DNA of 43,601 nt from Blastocystis sp. Blastoise (GCA_039096225.1 JBBPEB010000030.1:1077501-1121101), one strand, 5' to 3'; shown: positions 1-14,736, numbered from the stretch's first letter. The notes: generated from the letters alone by a model not told the origin. Numbers and translations are program-made.

Positions 1-53
1 TAATAAAATAATATTTGATAATAATAAAATAATATTTGATAAAATATAAATAA

Positions 54-83
<30 letters not shown>

Positions 84-85
<2 letters not shown>

Positions 86-267
86 AGTGGTTTAGGGTTA
101 GGATTTAAAATGAATATAAAATAATTTAGGGTTTTAGGTTTAGGGTTAGGTTTAATATAAAATAATGGTTTTAGATTTAATATAAAAAAATAATAGATTA
201 GTGTTAAATTGAATATTAAAATAATAGATTAGGGTTAATATAAAATAATTTTTAGGTTAGGGTTAGA
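84..267 (+). repeat. Telomere-like block of the 5S spacer (first of about 31)
   Basis: Repeated TTTAGGGTTAGG, TTTAGGGTTTTAGG, TTTAGGGTTAGG, GATTAGGGTTA and TTAGGTTAGGGTTAG motifs are separated by AATATAAAATAAT. All are in the G-rich orientation on the + strand. The same block recurs in every later unit at the same distance upstream of 5S. It looks like telomere repeats that decayed once and were then amplified together with the 5S gene. Confidence 0.85.
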
Positions 268-485
268 TTTTTAATATAAAAATAAATAAATAAATAAAAT
301 AAATAAAAAAATAAATAAAAAAATTTGAATAAATGAATAAAAAGAATAATAATAATAATAAATAGAATAATAATAATAGAATAAGAATAATAATTAGAAT
401 AATAGAAATAATAGAATAGAATAATAATAATAAATAGAATAATAAATAGAATAGAATAATAATAGAATAATAATAAATATATCTT

Positions 486-604
486 GAGAACGGCCATATC
501 AAGTGGACAACGCCCTAACCCGTCTGATCTAGGAAGCTAAGCCACTTCGAGCTAGGATAGTAGCGGTGTGGGGGACTCGCCGTGAAGTCCTAGTGCTGTT
601 CTTT
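486..604 (+). rRNA. 5S rRNA, copy 1
   Basis: About 118-119 nt. The 5' GAGAAC pairs with the 3' GTTCTT to form helix I. GGCCATA, GTCTGATC and GGAAGCTAAGC (box A region) and the GGTGTGGGGGACTCGCC region (C-box-like) sit in the standard eukaryotic 5S order. A run of 11 T follows immediately, the usual Pol III terminator. The 5' flank AAATATATCTT is the same in every copy and may act as an upstream promoter element. The 5S RNA is a structural component of the large ribosomal subunit. The next copy starts 804 bp downstream. Confidence 0.95.
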
Positions 605-698
605 TTTTTTTTATTTTTATTTATTTGTATTTATTTTTTTATTTATTATTCTTTTTATTATTAATATTTTTAATTATTTATATATAACATTTTATTTA

Positions 699-729
<31 letters not shown>

Positions 730-837
730 AAAATTATAAAAAAATTTTTATATTATTTTTTATTATTAAATTTTTGTAAACATATTATTTATATTATAAA
801 TAATAATAATAAAATAATAATAATAAAATAATATTTG

Positions 838-894
<57 letters not shown>

Positions 895-1289
895 TGGTTT
901 AGGGTTAGGATTTAAAATGAATATAAAATAATTTAGGGTTTTAGGTTTAGGGTTAGGTTTAATATAAAATAATGGTTTTAGATTTAATATAAAAAAATAA
1001 TAGATTAGTGTTAAATTGAATATTAAAATAATAGATTAGGGTTAATATAAAATAATTTTTAGGTTAGGGTTAGATTTTTAATATAAAAATAAATAAATAA
1101 ATAAAATAAATAAAAAAATAAATAAAAAAATTTGAATAAATGAATAAAAAGAATAATAATAATAATAAATAGAATAATAATAATAAATAGAATAATATTA
1201 GAATAGAATAATAGAATAGAATAATAATAATAAATAGAATAAAATAATAATAGAATAGAATAATAATAGAATAATAATAAATATATCTT

Positions 1290-1408
1290 GAGAACGGCCA
1301 TATCAAGTGGACAACGCCCTAACCCGTCTGATCTAGGAAGCTAAGCCACTTCGAGCTAGGATAGTAGCGGTGTGGGGGACTCGCCGTGAAGTCCTAGTGC
1401 TGTTCTTT
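1290..1408 (+). rRNA. 5S rRNA, copy 2
   Basis: Identical to copy 1 by eye and followed by 12 T. The (TA)n tract in the spacer before it (about 845-890) is among the longest in the array. Next copy at +799 bp. Confidence 0.95.
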
Positions 1409-1499
1409 TTTTTTTTTATTTTTATTTATTTGTATTTATTTTTTTATTTATTATTCTTTTTATTATTAATATTTTTAATTATTTATATATAACATTTTA

Positions 1500-1533
<34 letters not shown>

Positions 1534-1642
1534 AAAATTATAAAAAAAATTTTTATATTATTTTTTATTATTAAATTTTTGTAAACATATTATTTATATT
1601 ATAAATAATAATAATAAAATAATAATAATAAAATAATATTTG

Positions 1643-1695
<53 letters not shown>

Positions 1696-2088
1696 TGGTT
1701 TAGGGTTAGGATTTAAAATGAATATAAAATAATTTAGGGTTTTAGGTTCAGGGTTAGGTTTAATATAAAATAATGGTTTTAGATTTAATATAAAAAATAA
1801 TAGATTAGTGTTAAATTGAATATTAAAATAATAGATTAGGGTTAATATAAAATAATTTTTAGGTTAGGGTTAGATTTTTAATATAAAAATAAATAAATAA
1901 ATAAAATAAATAAAAAAATAAATAAAAAAATTTGAATAAATGAATAAAAAGAATAATAATAATAATAAATAGAATAATAATAATAAATAGAATAATATTA
2001 GAATAGAATAATAGAATAGAATAATAATAATAAATAGAATAAAATATAATAGAATAGAATAATAATAGAATAATAATAAATATATCTT

Positions 2089-2207
2089 GAGAACGGCCAT
2101 ATCAAGTGGACAACGCCCTAACCCGTCTGATCTAGGAAGCTAAGCCACTTCGAGCTAGGATAGTAGCGGTGTGGGGGACTCGCCGTGAAGTCCTAGTGCT
2201 GTTCTTT
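2089..2207 (+). rRNA. 5S rRNA, copy 3
   Basis: Same gene, followed by 10 T. The telomere-like block upstream carries a single T to C change (TAGGTTCAGGG near 1745). Next copy at +793 bp. Confidence 0.95.
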
Positions 2208-2300
2208 TTTTTTTATTTTTATTTATTTGTATTTATTTTTTTATTTATTATTCTTTTTATTATTAATATTTTTAATTATTTATATATAACATTTTATTTA

Positions 2301-2331
<31 letters not shown>

Positions 2332-2454
2332 AAAATTATAAAAAAATTTTTATATTATTTTTTATTATTAAATTTTTGTAAACATATTATTTATATTATA
2401 AATAATAATAATAAAATAATAATAATAAAATAATATTTGATAAAATAAAATATA

Positions 2455-2486
<32 letters not shown>

Positions 2487-2881
2487 AGTGGTTTAGGGTT
2501 AGGATTTAAAATGAATATAAAATAATTTAGGGTTTTAGGTTTAGGGTTAGGTTTAATATAAAATAATGGTTTTAGATTTAATATAAAAAATAATAGATTA
2601 GTGTTAAATTGAATATTAAAATAATAGATTAGGGTTAATATAAAATAATTTTTAGGTTAGGGTTAGATTTTTAATATAAAAATAAATAAATAAATAAAAT
2701 AAATAAAAAAATAAATAAAAAAATTTGAATAAATGAATAAAAAGAATAATAATAATAATAAATAGAATAATAATAATAAATAGAATAATATTAGAATAGA
2801 ATAATAGAATAGAATAATAATAATAAATAGAATAAAATAAAATAGAATAGAATAATAATAGAATAATAATAAATATATCTT

Positions 2882-3000
2882 GAGAACGGCCATATCAAGT
2901 GGACAACGCCCTAACCCGTCTGATCTAGGAAGCTAAGCCACTTCGAGCTAGGATAGTAGCGGTGTGGGGGACTCGCCGTGAAGTCCTAGTGCTGTTCTTT
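2882..3000 (+). rRNA. 5S rRNA, copy 4
   Basis: Same sequence as copy 1. Next copy at +794 bp. Confidence 0.95.
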
Positions 3001-3096
3001 TTTTTTTATTTTTATTTATTTGTATTTATTTTTTTATTTATTATTCTTTTTATTATTAATATTTTTAATTATTTATATATAACATTTTTTTATTTA

Positions 3097-3127
<31 letters not shown>

Positions 3128-3251
3128 AAAATTATAAAAAAAATTTTTATATTATTTTTTATTATTAAATTTTTGTAAACATATTATTTATATTATAAAT
3201 AATAATAATAAAATAATAATAATAAAATAATATTTGATAAAATAAAATATA

Positions 3252-3283
<32 letters not shown>

Positions 3284-3675
3284 AGTGGTTTAGGGTTAGG
3301 ATTTAAAATGAATATAAAATAATTTAGGGTTTTAGGTTTAGGGTTAGGTTTAATATAAAATAATGGTTTTAGATTTAATATAAAAAATAATAGATTAGTG
3401 TTAAATTGAATATTAAAATAATAGATTAGGGTTAATATAAAATAATTTTTAGGTTAGGGTTAGATTTTTAATATAAAAATAAATAAATAAATAAAATAAA
3501 TAAAAAAATAAATAAAAAAATTTGAATAAATGAATAAAAAGAATAATAATAATAATAAATAGAATAATAATAATAAATAGAATAATATTAGAATAGAATA
3601 ATAGAATAGAATAATAATAATAAATAGAATAATAAATAGAATAGAATAATAATAGAATAATAATAAATATATCTT

Positions 3676-3794
3676 GAGAACGGCCATATCAAGTGGACAA
3701 CGCCCTAACCCGTCTGATCTAGGAAGCTAAGCCACTTCGAGCTAGGATAGTAGCGGTGTGGGGGACTCGCCGTGAAGTCCTAGTGCTGTTCTTT
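3676..3794 (+). rRNA. 5S rRNA, copy 5
   Basis: Same sequence as copy 1. Next copy at +791 bp. From this unit on, the AATAATTTTAAT motif before (TA)n becomes the standard spacer form. Confidence 0.95.
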
Positions 3795-3887
3795 TTTTTT
3801 TATTTTTATTTATTTGTATTTATTTTTTTATTTATTATTCTTTTTATTATTAATATTTTTAATTATTTATATATAACATTTTATTTA

Positions 3888-3921
<34 letters not shown>

Positions 3922-4466
3922 AAAATTATAAAAAAATTTTTATATTATTTTTTATTATTAAATTTTTGTAAACATATTATTTATATTATAAATAATAATA
4001 ATAAAATAATAATAATAAAATAATATTTGATAAAATAAAATAATTTTAATTATATATATATATATATATATATTAGTGGTTTAGGGTTAGGATTTAAAAT
4101 GAATATAAAATAATTTAGGGTTTTAGGTTTAGGGTTAGGTTTAATATAAAATAATGGTTTTAGATTTAATATAAAAAATAATAGATTAGTGTTAAATTGA
4201 ATATTAAAATAATAGATTAGGGTTAATATAAAATAATTTTTAGGTTAGGGTTAGATTTTTAATATAAAAATAAATAAATAAATAAAATAAATAAAAAAAT
4301 AAATAAAAAAATTTGAATAAATGAATAAAAAGAATAATAATAATAATAAATAGAATAATAATAATAAATAGAATAATATTAGAATAGAATAATAGAATAG
4401 AATAATAATAATAAATAGAATAATAAATAGAATAGAATAATAATAGAATAATAATAAATATATCTT

Positions 4467-4585
4467 GAGAACGGCCATATCAAGTGGACAACGCCCTAAC
4501 CCGTCTGATCTAGGAAGCTAAGCCACTTCGAGCTAGGATAGTAGCGGTGTGGGGGACTCGCCGTGAAGTCCTAGTGCTGTTCTTT
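4467..4585 (+). rRNA. 5S rRNA, copy 6
   Basis: Same sequence as copy 1. Next copy at +786 bp. Confidence 0.95.
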
Positions 4586-4678
4586 TTTTTTTATTTTTAT
4601 TTATTTGTATTTATTTTTTTATTTATTATTCTTTTTATTATTAATATTTTTAATTATTTATATATAACATTTTATTTA

Positions 4679-4709
<31 letters not shown>

Positions 4710-5252
4710 AAAATTATAAAAAAATTTTTATATTATTTTTTATTATTAAATTTTTGTAAACATATTATTTATATTATAAATAATAATAATAAAATAATAA
4801 TAATAAAATAATATTTGATAAAATAAAATAATTTTAATTATATATATATATATATATATTAGTGGTTTAGGGTTAGGATTTAAAATGAATATAAAATAAT
4901 TTAGGGTTTTAGGTTTAGGGTTAGGTTTAATATAAAATAATGGTTTTAGATTTAATATAAAAAATAATAGATTAGTGTTAAATTGAATATTAAAATAATA
5001 GATTAGGGTTAATATAAAATAATTTTTAGGTTAGGGTTAGATTTTTAATATAAAAATAAATAAATAAATAAAATAAATAAAAAAATAAATAAAAAAATTT
5101 GAATAAATGAATAAAAAGAATAATAATAATAATAAATAGAATAATAATAATAAATAGAATAATATTAGAATAGAATAATAGAATAGAATAATAATAATAA
5201 ATAGAATAATAAATAGAATAGAATAATAATAGAATAATAATAAATATATCTT

Positions 5253-5371
5253 GAGAACGGCCATATCAAGTGGACAACGCCCTAACCCGTCTGATCTAGG
5301 AAGCTAAGCCACTTCGAGCTAGGATAGTAGCGGTGTGGGGGACTCGCCGTGAAGTCCTAGTGCTGTTCTTT
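5253..5371 (+). rRNA. 5S rRNA, copy 7
   Basis: Same sequence as copy 1. The (TTA)n tract downstream has lost its usual TATATT lead-in. Next copy at +788 bp. Confidence 0.95.
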
Positions 5372-5456
5372 TTTTTTTATTTTTATTTATTTGTATTTAT
5401 TTTTTTATTTATTATTCTTTTTATTATTAATATTTTTAATTATTTATATATAACAT

Positions 5457-5496
<40 letters not shown>

Positions 5497-6040
5497 AAAA
5501 TTATAAAAAAATTTTTATATTATTTTTTATTATTAAATTTTTGTAAACATATTATTTATATTATAAATAATAATAATAAAATAATAATAATAAAATAATA
5601 TTTGATAAAATAAAATAATTTTAATATATATATATATATATATATATTAGTGGTTTAGGGTTAGGATTTAAAATGAATATAAAATAATTTAGGGTTTTAG
5701 GTTTAGGGTTAGGTTTAATATAAAATAATGGTTTTAGATTTAATATAAAAAATAATAGATTAGTGTTAAATTGAATATTAAAATAATAGATTAGGGTTAA
5801 TATAAAATAATTTTTAGGTTAGGGTTAGATTTTTAATATAAAAATAAATAAATAAATAAAATAAATAAAAAAATAAATAAAAAAATTTGAATAAATGAAT
5901 AAAAAGAATAATAATAATAATAAATAGAATAATAATAATAAATAGAATAATATTAGAATAGAATAATAGAATAGAATAATAATAATAAATAGAATAATAA
6001 ATAGAATAGAATAATAATAGAATAATAATAAATATATCTT

Positions 6041-6159
6041 GAGAACGGCCATATCAAGTGGACAACGCCCTAACCCGTCTGATCTAGGAAGCTAAGCCAC
6101 TTCGAGCTAGGATAGTAGCGGTGTGGGGGACTCGCCGTGAAGTCCTAGTGCTGTTCTTT
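6041..6159 (+). rRNA. 5S rRNA, copy 8
   Basis: Same sequence as copy 1. Next copy at +788 bp. Confidence 0.95.
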
Positions 6160-6248
6160 TTTTTTTATTTTTATTTATTTGTATTTATTTTTTTATTTAT
6201 TATTCTTTTTATTATTAATATTTTTAATTATTTATATATAACATTTTA

Positions 6249-6285
<37 letters not shown>

Positions 6286-6828
6286 AAAATTATAAAAAAA
6301 TTTTTATATTATTTTTTATTATTAAATTTTTGTAAACATATTATTTATATTATAAATAATAATAATAAAATAATAATAATAAAATAATATTTGATAAAAT
6401 AAAATAATTTTAATTATATATATATATATATATATTAGTGGTTTAGGGTTAGGATTTAAAATGAATATAAAATAATTTAGGGTTTTAGGTTTAGGGTTAG
6501 GTTTAATATAAAATAATGGTTTTAGATTTAATATAAAAAATAATAGATTAGTGTTAAATTGAATATTAAAATAATAGATTAGGGTTAATATAAAATAATT
6601 TTTAGGTTAGGGTTAGATTTTTAATATAAAAATAAATAAATAAATAAAATAAATAAAAAAATAAATAAAAAAATTTGAATAAATGAATAAAAAGAATAAT
6701 AATAATAATAAATAGAATAATAATAATAAATAGAATAATATTAGAATAGAATAATAGAATAGAATAATAATAATAAATAGAATAATAAATAGAATAGAAT
6801 AATAATAGAATAATAATAAATATATCTT

Positions 6829-6947
6829 GAGAACGGCCATATCAAGTGGACAACGCCCTAACCCGTCTGATCTAGGAAGCTAAGCCACTTCGAGCTAGGA
6901 TAGTAGCGGTGTGGGGGACTCGCCGTGAAGTCCTAGTGCTGTTCTTT
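6829..6947 (+). rRNA. 5S rRNA, copy 9
   Basis: Same sequence as copy 1, with a long terminator of 15 T. Next copy at +792 bp. Confidence 0.95.
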
Positions 6948-7045
6948 TTTTTTTTTTTTATTTTTATTTATTTGTATTTATTTTTTTATTTATTATTCTT
7001 TTTATTATTAATATTTTTAATTATTTATATATAACATTTTATTTA

Positions 7046-7076
<31 letters not shown>

Positions 7077-7620
7077 AAAATTATAAAAAAATTTTTATAT
7101 TATTTTTTATTATTAAATTTTTGTAAACATATTATTTATATTATAAATAATAATAATAAAATAATAATAATAAAATAATATTTGATAAAATAAAATAATT
7201 TTAATATATATATATATATATATATATTAGTGGTTTAGGGTTAGGATTTAAAATGAATATAAAATAATTTAGGGTTTTAGGTTTAGGGTTAGGTTTAATA
7301 TAAAATAATGGTTTTAGATTTAATATAAAAAATAATAGATTAGTGTTAAATTGAATATTAAAATAATAGATTAGGGTTAATATAAAATAATTTTTAGGTT
7401 AGGGTTAGATTTTTAATATAAAAATAAATAAATAAATAAAATAAATAAAAAAATAAATAAAAAAATTTGAATAAATGAATAAAAAGAATAATAATAATAA
7501 TAAATAGAATAATAATAATAAATAGAATAATATTAGAATAGAATAATAGAATAGAATAATAATAATAAATAGAATAATAAATAGAATAGAATAATAATAG
7601 AATAATAATAAATATATCTT

Positions 7621-7739
7621 GAGAACGGCCATATCAAGTGGACAACGCCCTAACCCGTCTGATCTAGGAAGCTAAGCCACTTCGAGCTAGGATAGTAGCG
7701 GTGTGGGGGACTCGCCGTGAAGTCCTAGTGCTGTTCTTT
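7621..7739 (+). rRNA. 5S rRNA, copy 10
   Basis: Same sequence as copy 1. Next copy at +787 bp. Confidence 0.95.
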
Positions 7740-7832
7740 TTTTTTTATTTTTATTTATTTGTATTTATTTTTTTATTTATTATTCTTTTTATTATTAATA
7801 TTTTTAATTATTTATATATAACATTTTATTTA

Positions 7833-7863
<31 letters not shown>

Positions 7864-8407
7864 AAAATTATAAAAAAATTTTTATATTTTTTTTTATTAT
7901 TAAATTTTTGTAAACATATTATTTATATTATAAATAATAATAATAAAATAATAATAATAAAATAATATTTGATAAAATAAAATAATTTTAATATATATAT
8001 ATATATATATATATTAGTGGTTTAGGGTTAGGATTTAAAATGAATATAAAATAATTTAGGGTTTTAGGTTTAGGGTTAGGTTTAATATAAAATAATGGTT
8101 TTAGATTTAATATAAAAAATAATAGATTAGTGTTAAATTGAATATTAAAATAATAGATTAGGGTTAATATAAAATAATTTTTAGGTTAGGGTTAGATTTT
8201 TAATATAAAAATAAATAAATAAATAAAATAAATAAAAAAATAAATAAAAAAATTTGAATAAATGAATAAAAAGAATAATAATAATAATAAATAGAATAAT
8301 AATAATAAATAGAATAATATTAGAATAGAATAATAGAATAGAATAATAATAATAAATAGAATAATAAATAGAATAGAATAATAATAGAATAATAATAAAT
8401 ATATCTT

Positions 8408-8526
8408 GAGAACGGCCATATCAAGTGGACAACGCCCTAACCCGTCTGATCTAGGAAGCTAAGCCACTTCGAGCTAGGATAGTAGCGGTGTGGGGGACTC
8501 GCCGTGAAGTCCTAGTGCTGTTCTTT
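8408..8526 (+). rRNA. 5S rRNA, copy 11
   Basis: Same sequence as copy 1. Next copy at +786 bp. Confidence 0.95.
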
Positions 8527-8619
8527 TTTTTTTATTTTTATTTATTTGTATTTATTTTTTTATTTATTATTCTTTTTATTATTAATATTTTTAATTATTT
8601 ATATATAACATTTTATTTA

Positions 8620-8650
<31 letters not shown>

Positions 8651-9193
8651 AAAATTATAAAAAAATTTTTATATTATTTTTTATTATTAAATTTTTGTAA
8701 ACATATTATTTATATTATAAATAATAATAATAAAATAATAATAATAAAATAATATTTGATAAAATAAAATAATTTTAATTATATATATATATATATATAT
8801 TAGTGGTTTAGGGTTAGGATTTAAAATGAATATAAAATAATTTAGGGTTTTAGGTTTAGGGTTAGGTTTAATATAAAATAATGGTTTTAGATTTAATATA
8901 AAAAATAATAGATTAGTGTTAAATTGAATATTAAAATAATAGATTAGGGTTAATATAAAATAATTTTTAGGTTAGGGTTAGATTTTTAATATAAAAATAA
9001 ATAAATAAATAAAATAAATAAAAAAATAAATAAAAAAATTTGAATAAATGAATAAAAAGAATAATAATAATAATAAATAGAATAATAATAATAAATAGAA
9101 TAATATTAGAATAGAATAATAGAATAGAATAATAATAATAAATAGAATAATAAATAGAATAGAATAATAATAGAATAATAATAAATATATCTT

Positions 9194-9312
9194 GAGAACG
9201 GCCATATCAAGTGGACAACGCCCTAACCCGTCTGATCTAGGAAGCTAAGCCACTTCGAGCTAGGATAGTAGCGGTGTGGGGGACTCGCCGTGAAGTCCTA
9301 GTGCTGTTCTTT
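9194..9312 (+). rRNA. 5S rRNA, copy 12
   Basis: Same sequence as copy 1. The downstream (TTA)n tract is longer than in neighbouring units. Next copy at +792 bp. Confidence 0.95.
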
Positions 9313-9405
9313 TTTTTTTATTTTTATTTATTTGTATTTATTTTTTTATTTATTATTCTTTTTATTATTAATATTTTTAATTATTTATATATAACATTTT
9401 ATTTA

Positions 9406-9442
<37 letters not shown>

Positions 9443-9985
9443 AAAATTATAAAAAAATTTTTATATTATTTTTTATTATTAAATTTTTGTAAACATATTA
9501 TTTATATTATAAATAATAATAATAAAATAATAATAATAAAATAATATTTGATAAAATAAAATAATTTTAATTATATATATATATATATATATTAGTGGTT
9601 TAGGGTTAGGATTTAAAATGAATATAAAATAATTTAGGGTTTTAGGTTTAGGGTTAGGTTTAATATAAAATAATGGTTTTAGATTTAATATAAAAAATAA
9701 TAGATTAGTGTTAAATTGAATATTAAAATAATAGATTAGGGTTAATATAAAATAATTTTTAGGTTAGGGTTAGATTTTTAATATAAAAATAAATAAATAA
9801 ATAAAATAAATAAAAAAATAAATAAAAAAATTTGAATAAATGAATAAAAAGAATAATAATAATAATAAATAGAATAATAATAATAAATAGAATAATATTA
9901 GAATAGAATAATAGAATAGAATAATAATAATAAATAGAATAATAAATAGAATAGAATAATAATAGAATAATAATAAATATATCTT

Positions 9986-10104
9986 GAGAACGGCCATATC
10001 AAGTGGACAACGCCCTAACCCGTCTGATCTAGGAAGCTAAGCCACTTCGAGCTAGGATAGTAGCGGTGTGGGGGACTCGCCGTGAAGTCCTAGTGCTGTT
10101 CTTT
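9986..10104 (+). rRNA. 5S rRNA, copy 13
   Basis: Same sequence as copy 1. Next copy at +786 bp. Confidence 0.95.
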
Positions 10105-10197
10105 TTTTTTTATTTTTATTTATTTGTATTTATTTTTTTATTTATTATTCTTTTTATTATTAATATTTTTAATTATTTATATATAACATTTTATTTA

Positions 10198-10228
<31 letters not shown>

Positions 10229-10771
10229 AAAATTATAAAAAAATTTTTATATTATTTTTTATTATTAAATTTTTGTAAACATATTATTTATATTATAAAT
10301 AATAATAATAAAATAATAATAATAAAATAATATTTGATAAAATAAAATAATTTTAATTATATATATATATATATATATTAGTGGTTTAGGGTTAGGATTT
10401 AAAATGAATATAAAATAATTTAGGGTTTTAGGTTTAGGGTTAGGTTTAATATAAAATAATGGTTTTAGATTTAATATAAAAAATAATAGATTAGTGTTAA
10501 ATTGAATATTAAAATAATAGATTAGGGTTAATATAAAATAATTTTTAGGTTAGGGTTAGATTTTTAATATAAAAATAAATAAATAAATAAAATAAATAAA
10601 AAAATAAATAAAAAAATTTGAATAAATGAATAAAAAGAATAATAATAATAATAAATAGAATAATAATAATAAATAGAATAATATTAGAATAGAATAATAG
10701 AATAGAATAATAATAATAAATAGAATAATAAATAGAATAGAATAATAATAGAATAATAATAAATATATCTT

Positions 10772-10890
10772 GAGAACGGCCATATCAAGTGGACAACGCC
10801 CTAACCCGTCTGATCTAGGAAGCTAAGCCACTTCGAGCTAGGATAGTAGCGGTGTGGGGGACTCGCCGTGAAGTCCTAGTGCTGTTCTTT
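10772..10890 (+). rRNA. 5S rRNA, copy 14
   Basis: Same sequence as copy 1, with a 15-T terminator like copy 9. Next copy at +791 bp. Confidence 0.95.
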
Positions 10891-10988
10891 TTTTTTTTTT
10901 TTATTTTTATTTATTTGTATTTATTTTTTTATTTATTATTCTTTTTATTATTAATATTTTTAATTATTTATATATAACATTTTATTTA

Positions 10989-11019
<31 letters not shown>

Positions 11020-11562
11020 AAAATTATAAAAAAATTTTTATATTATTTTTTATTATTAAATTTTTGTAAACATATTATTTATATTATAAATAATAATAAT
11101 AAAATAATAATAATAAAATAATATTTGATAAAATAAAATAATTTTAATTATATATATATATATATATATTAGTGGTTTAGGGTTAGGATTTAAAATGAAT
11201 ATAAAATAATTTAGGGTTTTAGGTTTAGGGTTAGGTTTAATATAAAATAATGGTTTTAGATTTAATATAAAAAATAATAGATTAGTGTTAAATTGAATAT
11301 TAAAATAATAGATTAGGGTTAATATAAAATAATTTTTAGGTTAGGGTTAGATTTTTAATATAAAAATAAATAAATAAATAAAATAAATAAAAAAATAAAT
11401 AAAAAAATTTGAATAAATGAATAAAAAGAATAATAATAATAATAAATAGAATAATAATAATAAATAGAATAATATTAGAATAGAATAATAGAATAGAATA
11501 ATAATAATAAATAGAATAATAAATAGAATAGAATAATAATAGAATAATAATAAATATATCTT

Positions 11563-11681
11563 GAGAACGGCCATATCAAGTGGACAACGCCCTAACCCGT
11601 CTGATCTAGGAAGCTAAGCCACTTCGAGCTAGGATAGTAGCGGTGTGGGGGACTCGCCGTGAAGTCCTAGTGCTGTTCTTT
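11563..11681 (+). rRNA. 5S rRNA, copy 15
   Basis: Same sequence as copy 1. Next copy at +791 bp. Confidence 0.95.
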
Positions 11682-11774
11682 TTTTTTTATTTTTATTTAT
11701 TTGTATTTATTTTTTTATTTATTATTCTTTTTATTATTAATATTTTTAATTATTTATATATAACATTTTATTTA

Positions 11775-11808
<34 letters not shown>

Positions 11809-12353
11809 AAAATTATAAAAAAATTTTTATATTATTTTTTATTATTAAATTTTTGTAAACATATTATTTATATTATAAATAATAATAATAAAATAATAAT
11901 AATAAAATAATATTTGATAAAATAAAATAATTTTAATTATATATATATATATATATATTAGTGGTTTAGGGTTAGGATTTAAAATGAATATAAAATAATT
12001 TAGGGTTTTAGGTTTAGGGTTAGGTTTAATATAAAATAATGGTTTTAGATTTAATATAAAAAATAATAGATTAGTGTTAAATTGAATATTAAAATAATAG
12101 ATTAGGGTTAATATAAAATAATTTTTAGGTTAGGGTTAGATTTTTAATATAAAAATAAATAAATAAATAAAATAAATAAAAAAATAAATAAAAAAATTTG
12201 AATAAATGAATAAAAAGAATAATAATAATAATAAATAGAATAATAATAATAAATAGAATAATATTAGAATAGAATAATAGAATAGAATAATAAAATAATA
12301 AATAGAATAATAAATAGAATAGAATAATAATAGAATAATAATAAATATATCTT

Positions 12354-12472
12354 GAGAACGGCCATATCAAGTGGACAACGCCCTAACCCGTCTGATCTAG
12401 GAAGCTAAGCCACTTCGAGCTAGGATAGTAGCGGTGTGGGGGACTCGCCGTGAAGTCCTAGTGCTGTTCTTT
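12354..12472 (+). rRNA. 5S rRNA, copy 16
   Basis: Same sequence as copy 1. The AGAATAATA region upstream has begun to vary (AATAAAATAATAAAT). Next copy at +795 bp. Confidence 0.95.
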
Positions 12473-12568
12473 TTTTTTTTTTATTTTTATTTATTTGTAT
12501 TTATTTTTTTATTTATTATTCTTTTTATTATTAATATTTTTAATTATTTATATATAACATTTTATTTA

Positions 12569-12599
<31 letters not shown>

Positions 12600-13148
12600 A
12601 AAATTATAAAAAAATTTTTATATTATTTTTTATTATTAAATTTTTGTAAACATATTATTTATATTATAAATAATAATAATAAAATAATAATAATAAAATA
12701 ATATTTGATAAAATAAAATAATTTTAATTATATATATATATATATATATTAGTGGTTTAGGGTTAGGATTTAAAATGAATATAAAATAATTTAGGGTTTT
12801 AGGTTTAGGGTTAGGTTTAATATAAAATAATGGTTTTAGATTTAATATAAAAAATAATAGATTAGTGTTAAATTGAATATTAAAATAATAGATTAGGGTT
12901 AATATAAAATAATTTTTAGGTTAGGGTTAGATTTTTAATATAAAAATAAATAAATAAATAAAAAAATAAATAAAAAAATTTGAATAAATGAAAAAAAGAA
13001 TAAATAATAAAAAGAATAATAATAATAATAAATAGAATAATAATAATAAATAGAATAATATTAGAATAGAATAATAGAATAGAATAATAATAATAAATAG
13101 AATAATAAATAGAATAGAATAATAATAGAATAATAATAAATATATCTT

Positions 13149-13267
13149 GAGAACGGCCATATCAAGTGGACAACGCCCTAACCCGTCTGATCTAGGAAGC
13201 TAAGCCACTTCGAGCTAGGATAGTAGCGGTGTGGGGGACTCGCCGTGAAGTCCTAGTGCTGTTCTTT
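13149..13267 (+). rRNA. 5S rRNA, copy 17
   Basis: Same sequence as copy 1. The upstream spacer has a small duplication around AAAAAGAATAAATAATAAAAAG (split across 12990-13016). Next copy at +790 bp. Confidence 0.95.
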
Positions 13268-13360
13268 TTTTTTTATTTTTATTTATTTGTATTTATTTTT
13301 TTATTTATTATTCTTTTTATTATTAATATTTTTAATTATTTATATATAACATTTTATTTA

Positions 13361-13391
<31 letters not shown>

Positions 13392-13938
13392 AAAATTATA
13401 AAAAAATTTTTATATTATTTTTTATTATTAAATTTTTGTAAACATATTATTTATATTATAAATAATAATAATAAAATAATAATAATAAAATAATATTTGA
13501 TAAAATAAAATAATTTTAATTATATATATATATATATATATTAGTGGTTTAGGGTTAGGATTTAAAATGAATATAAAATAATTTAGGGTTTTAGGTTTAG
13601 GGTTAGGTTTAATATAAAATAATGGTTTTAGATTTAATATAAAAAATAATAGATTAGTGTTAAATTGAATATTAAAATAATAGATTAGGGTTAATATAAA
13701 ATAATTTTTAGGTTAGGGTTAGATTTTTAATATAAAAATAAATAAATAAATAAAATAAATAAAAAAATAAATAAAAAAATTTGAATAAATGAATAAAAAG
13801 AATAATAATAATAATAAATAGAATAATAATAATAAATAGAATAATATTAGAATAGAATAATAGAATAGAATAATAAAAAATAATAAATAGAATAATAAAT
13901 AGAATAGAATAATAATAGAATAATAATAAATATATCTT

Positions 13939-14057
13939 GAGAACGGCCATATCAAGTGGACAACGCCCTAACCCGTCTGATCTAGGAAGCTAAGCCACTT
14001 CGAGCTAGGATAGTAGCGGTGTGGGGGACTCGCCGTGAAGTCCTAGTGCTGTTCTTT
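13939..14057 (+). rRNA. 5S rRNA, copy 18
   Basis: Same sequence as copy 1. Next copy at +798 bp. Confidence 0.95.
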
Positions 14058-14150
14058 TTTTTTTATTTTTATTTATTTGTATTTATTTTTTTATTTATTA
14101 TTCTTTTTATTATTAATATTTTTAATTATTTATATATAACATTTTATTTA

Positions 14151-14184
<34 letters not shown>

Positions 14185-14736
14185 AAAATTATAAAAAAAT
14201 TTTTATATTATTTTTTATTATTAAATTTTTGTAAACATATTATTTATATTATAAATAATAATAATAAAATAATAATAATAAAATAATATTTGATAAAATA
14301 AAATAATTTTAATTATATATATATATATATATATTAGTGGTTTAGGGTTAGGATTTAAAATGAATATAAAATAATTTAGGGTTTTAGGTTTAGGGTTAGG
14401 TTTAATATAAAATAATGGTTTTAGATTTAATATAAAAAATAATAGATTAGTGTTAAATTGAATATTAAAATAATAGATTAGGGTTAATATAAAATAATTT
14501 TTAGGTTAGGGTTAGATTTTTAATATAAAAATAAATAAATAAATAAAATAAATAAAAAAATAAATAAAAAAATTTGAATAAATGAATAAAAAGAATAATA
14601 ATAATAATAAATAGAATAATAATAATAAATAGAATAATATTAGAATAGAAATAATAGAATAGAATAATAAAAAAATAATAAATAGAATGAATAATAATAG
14701 AATAGAATAATAATAGAATAATAATAAATATATCTT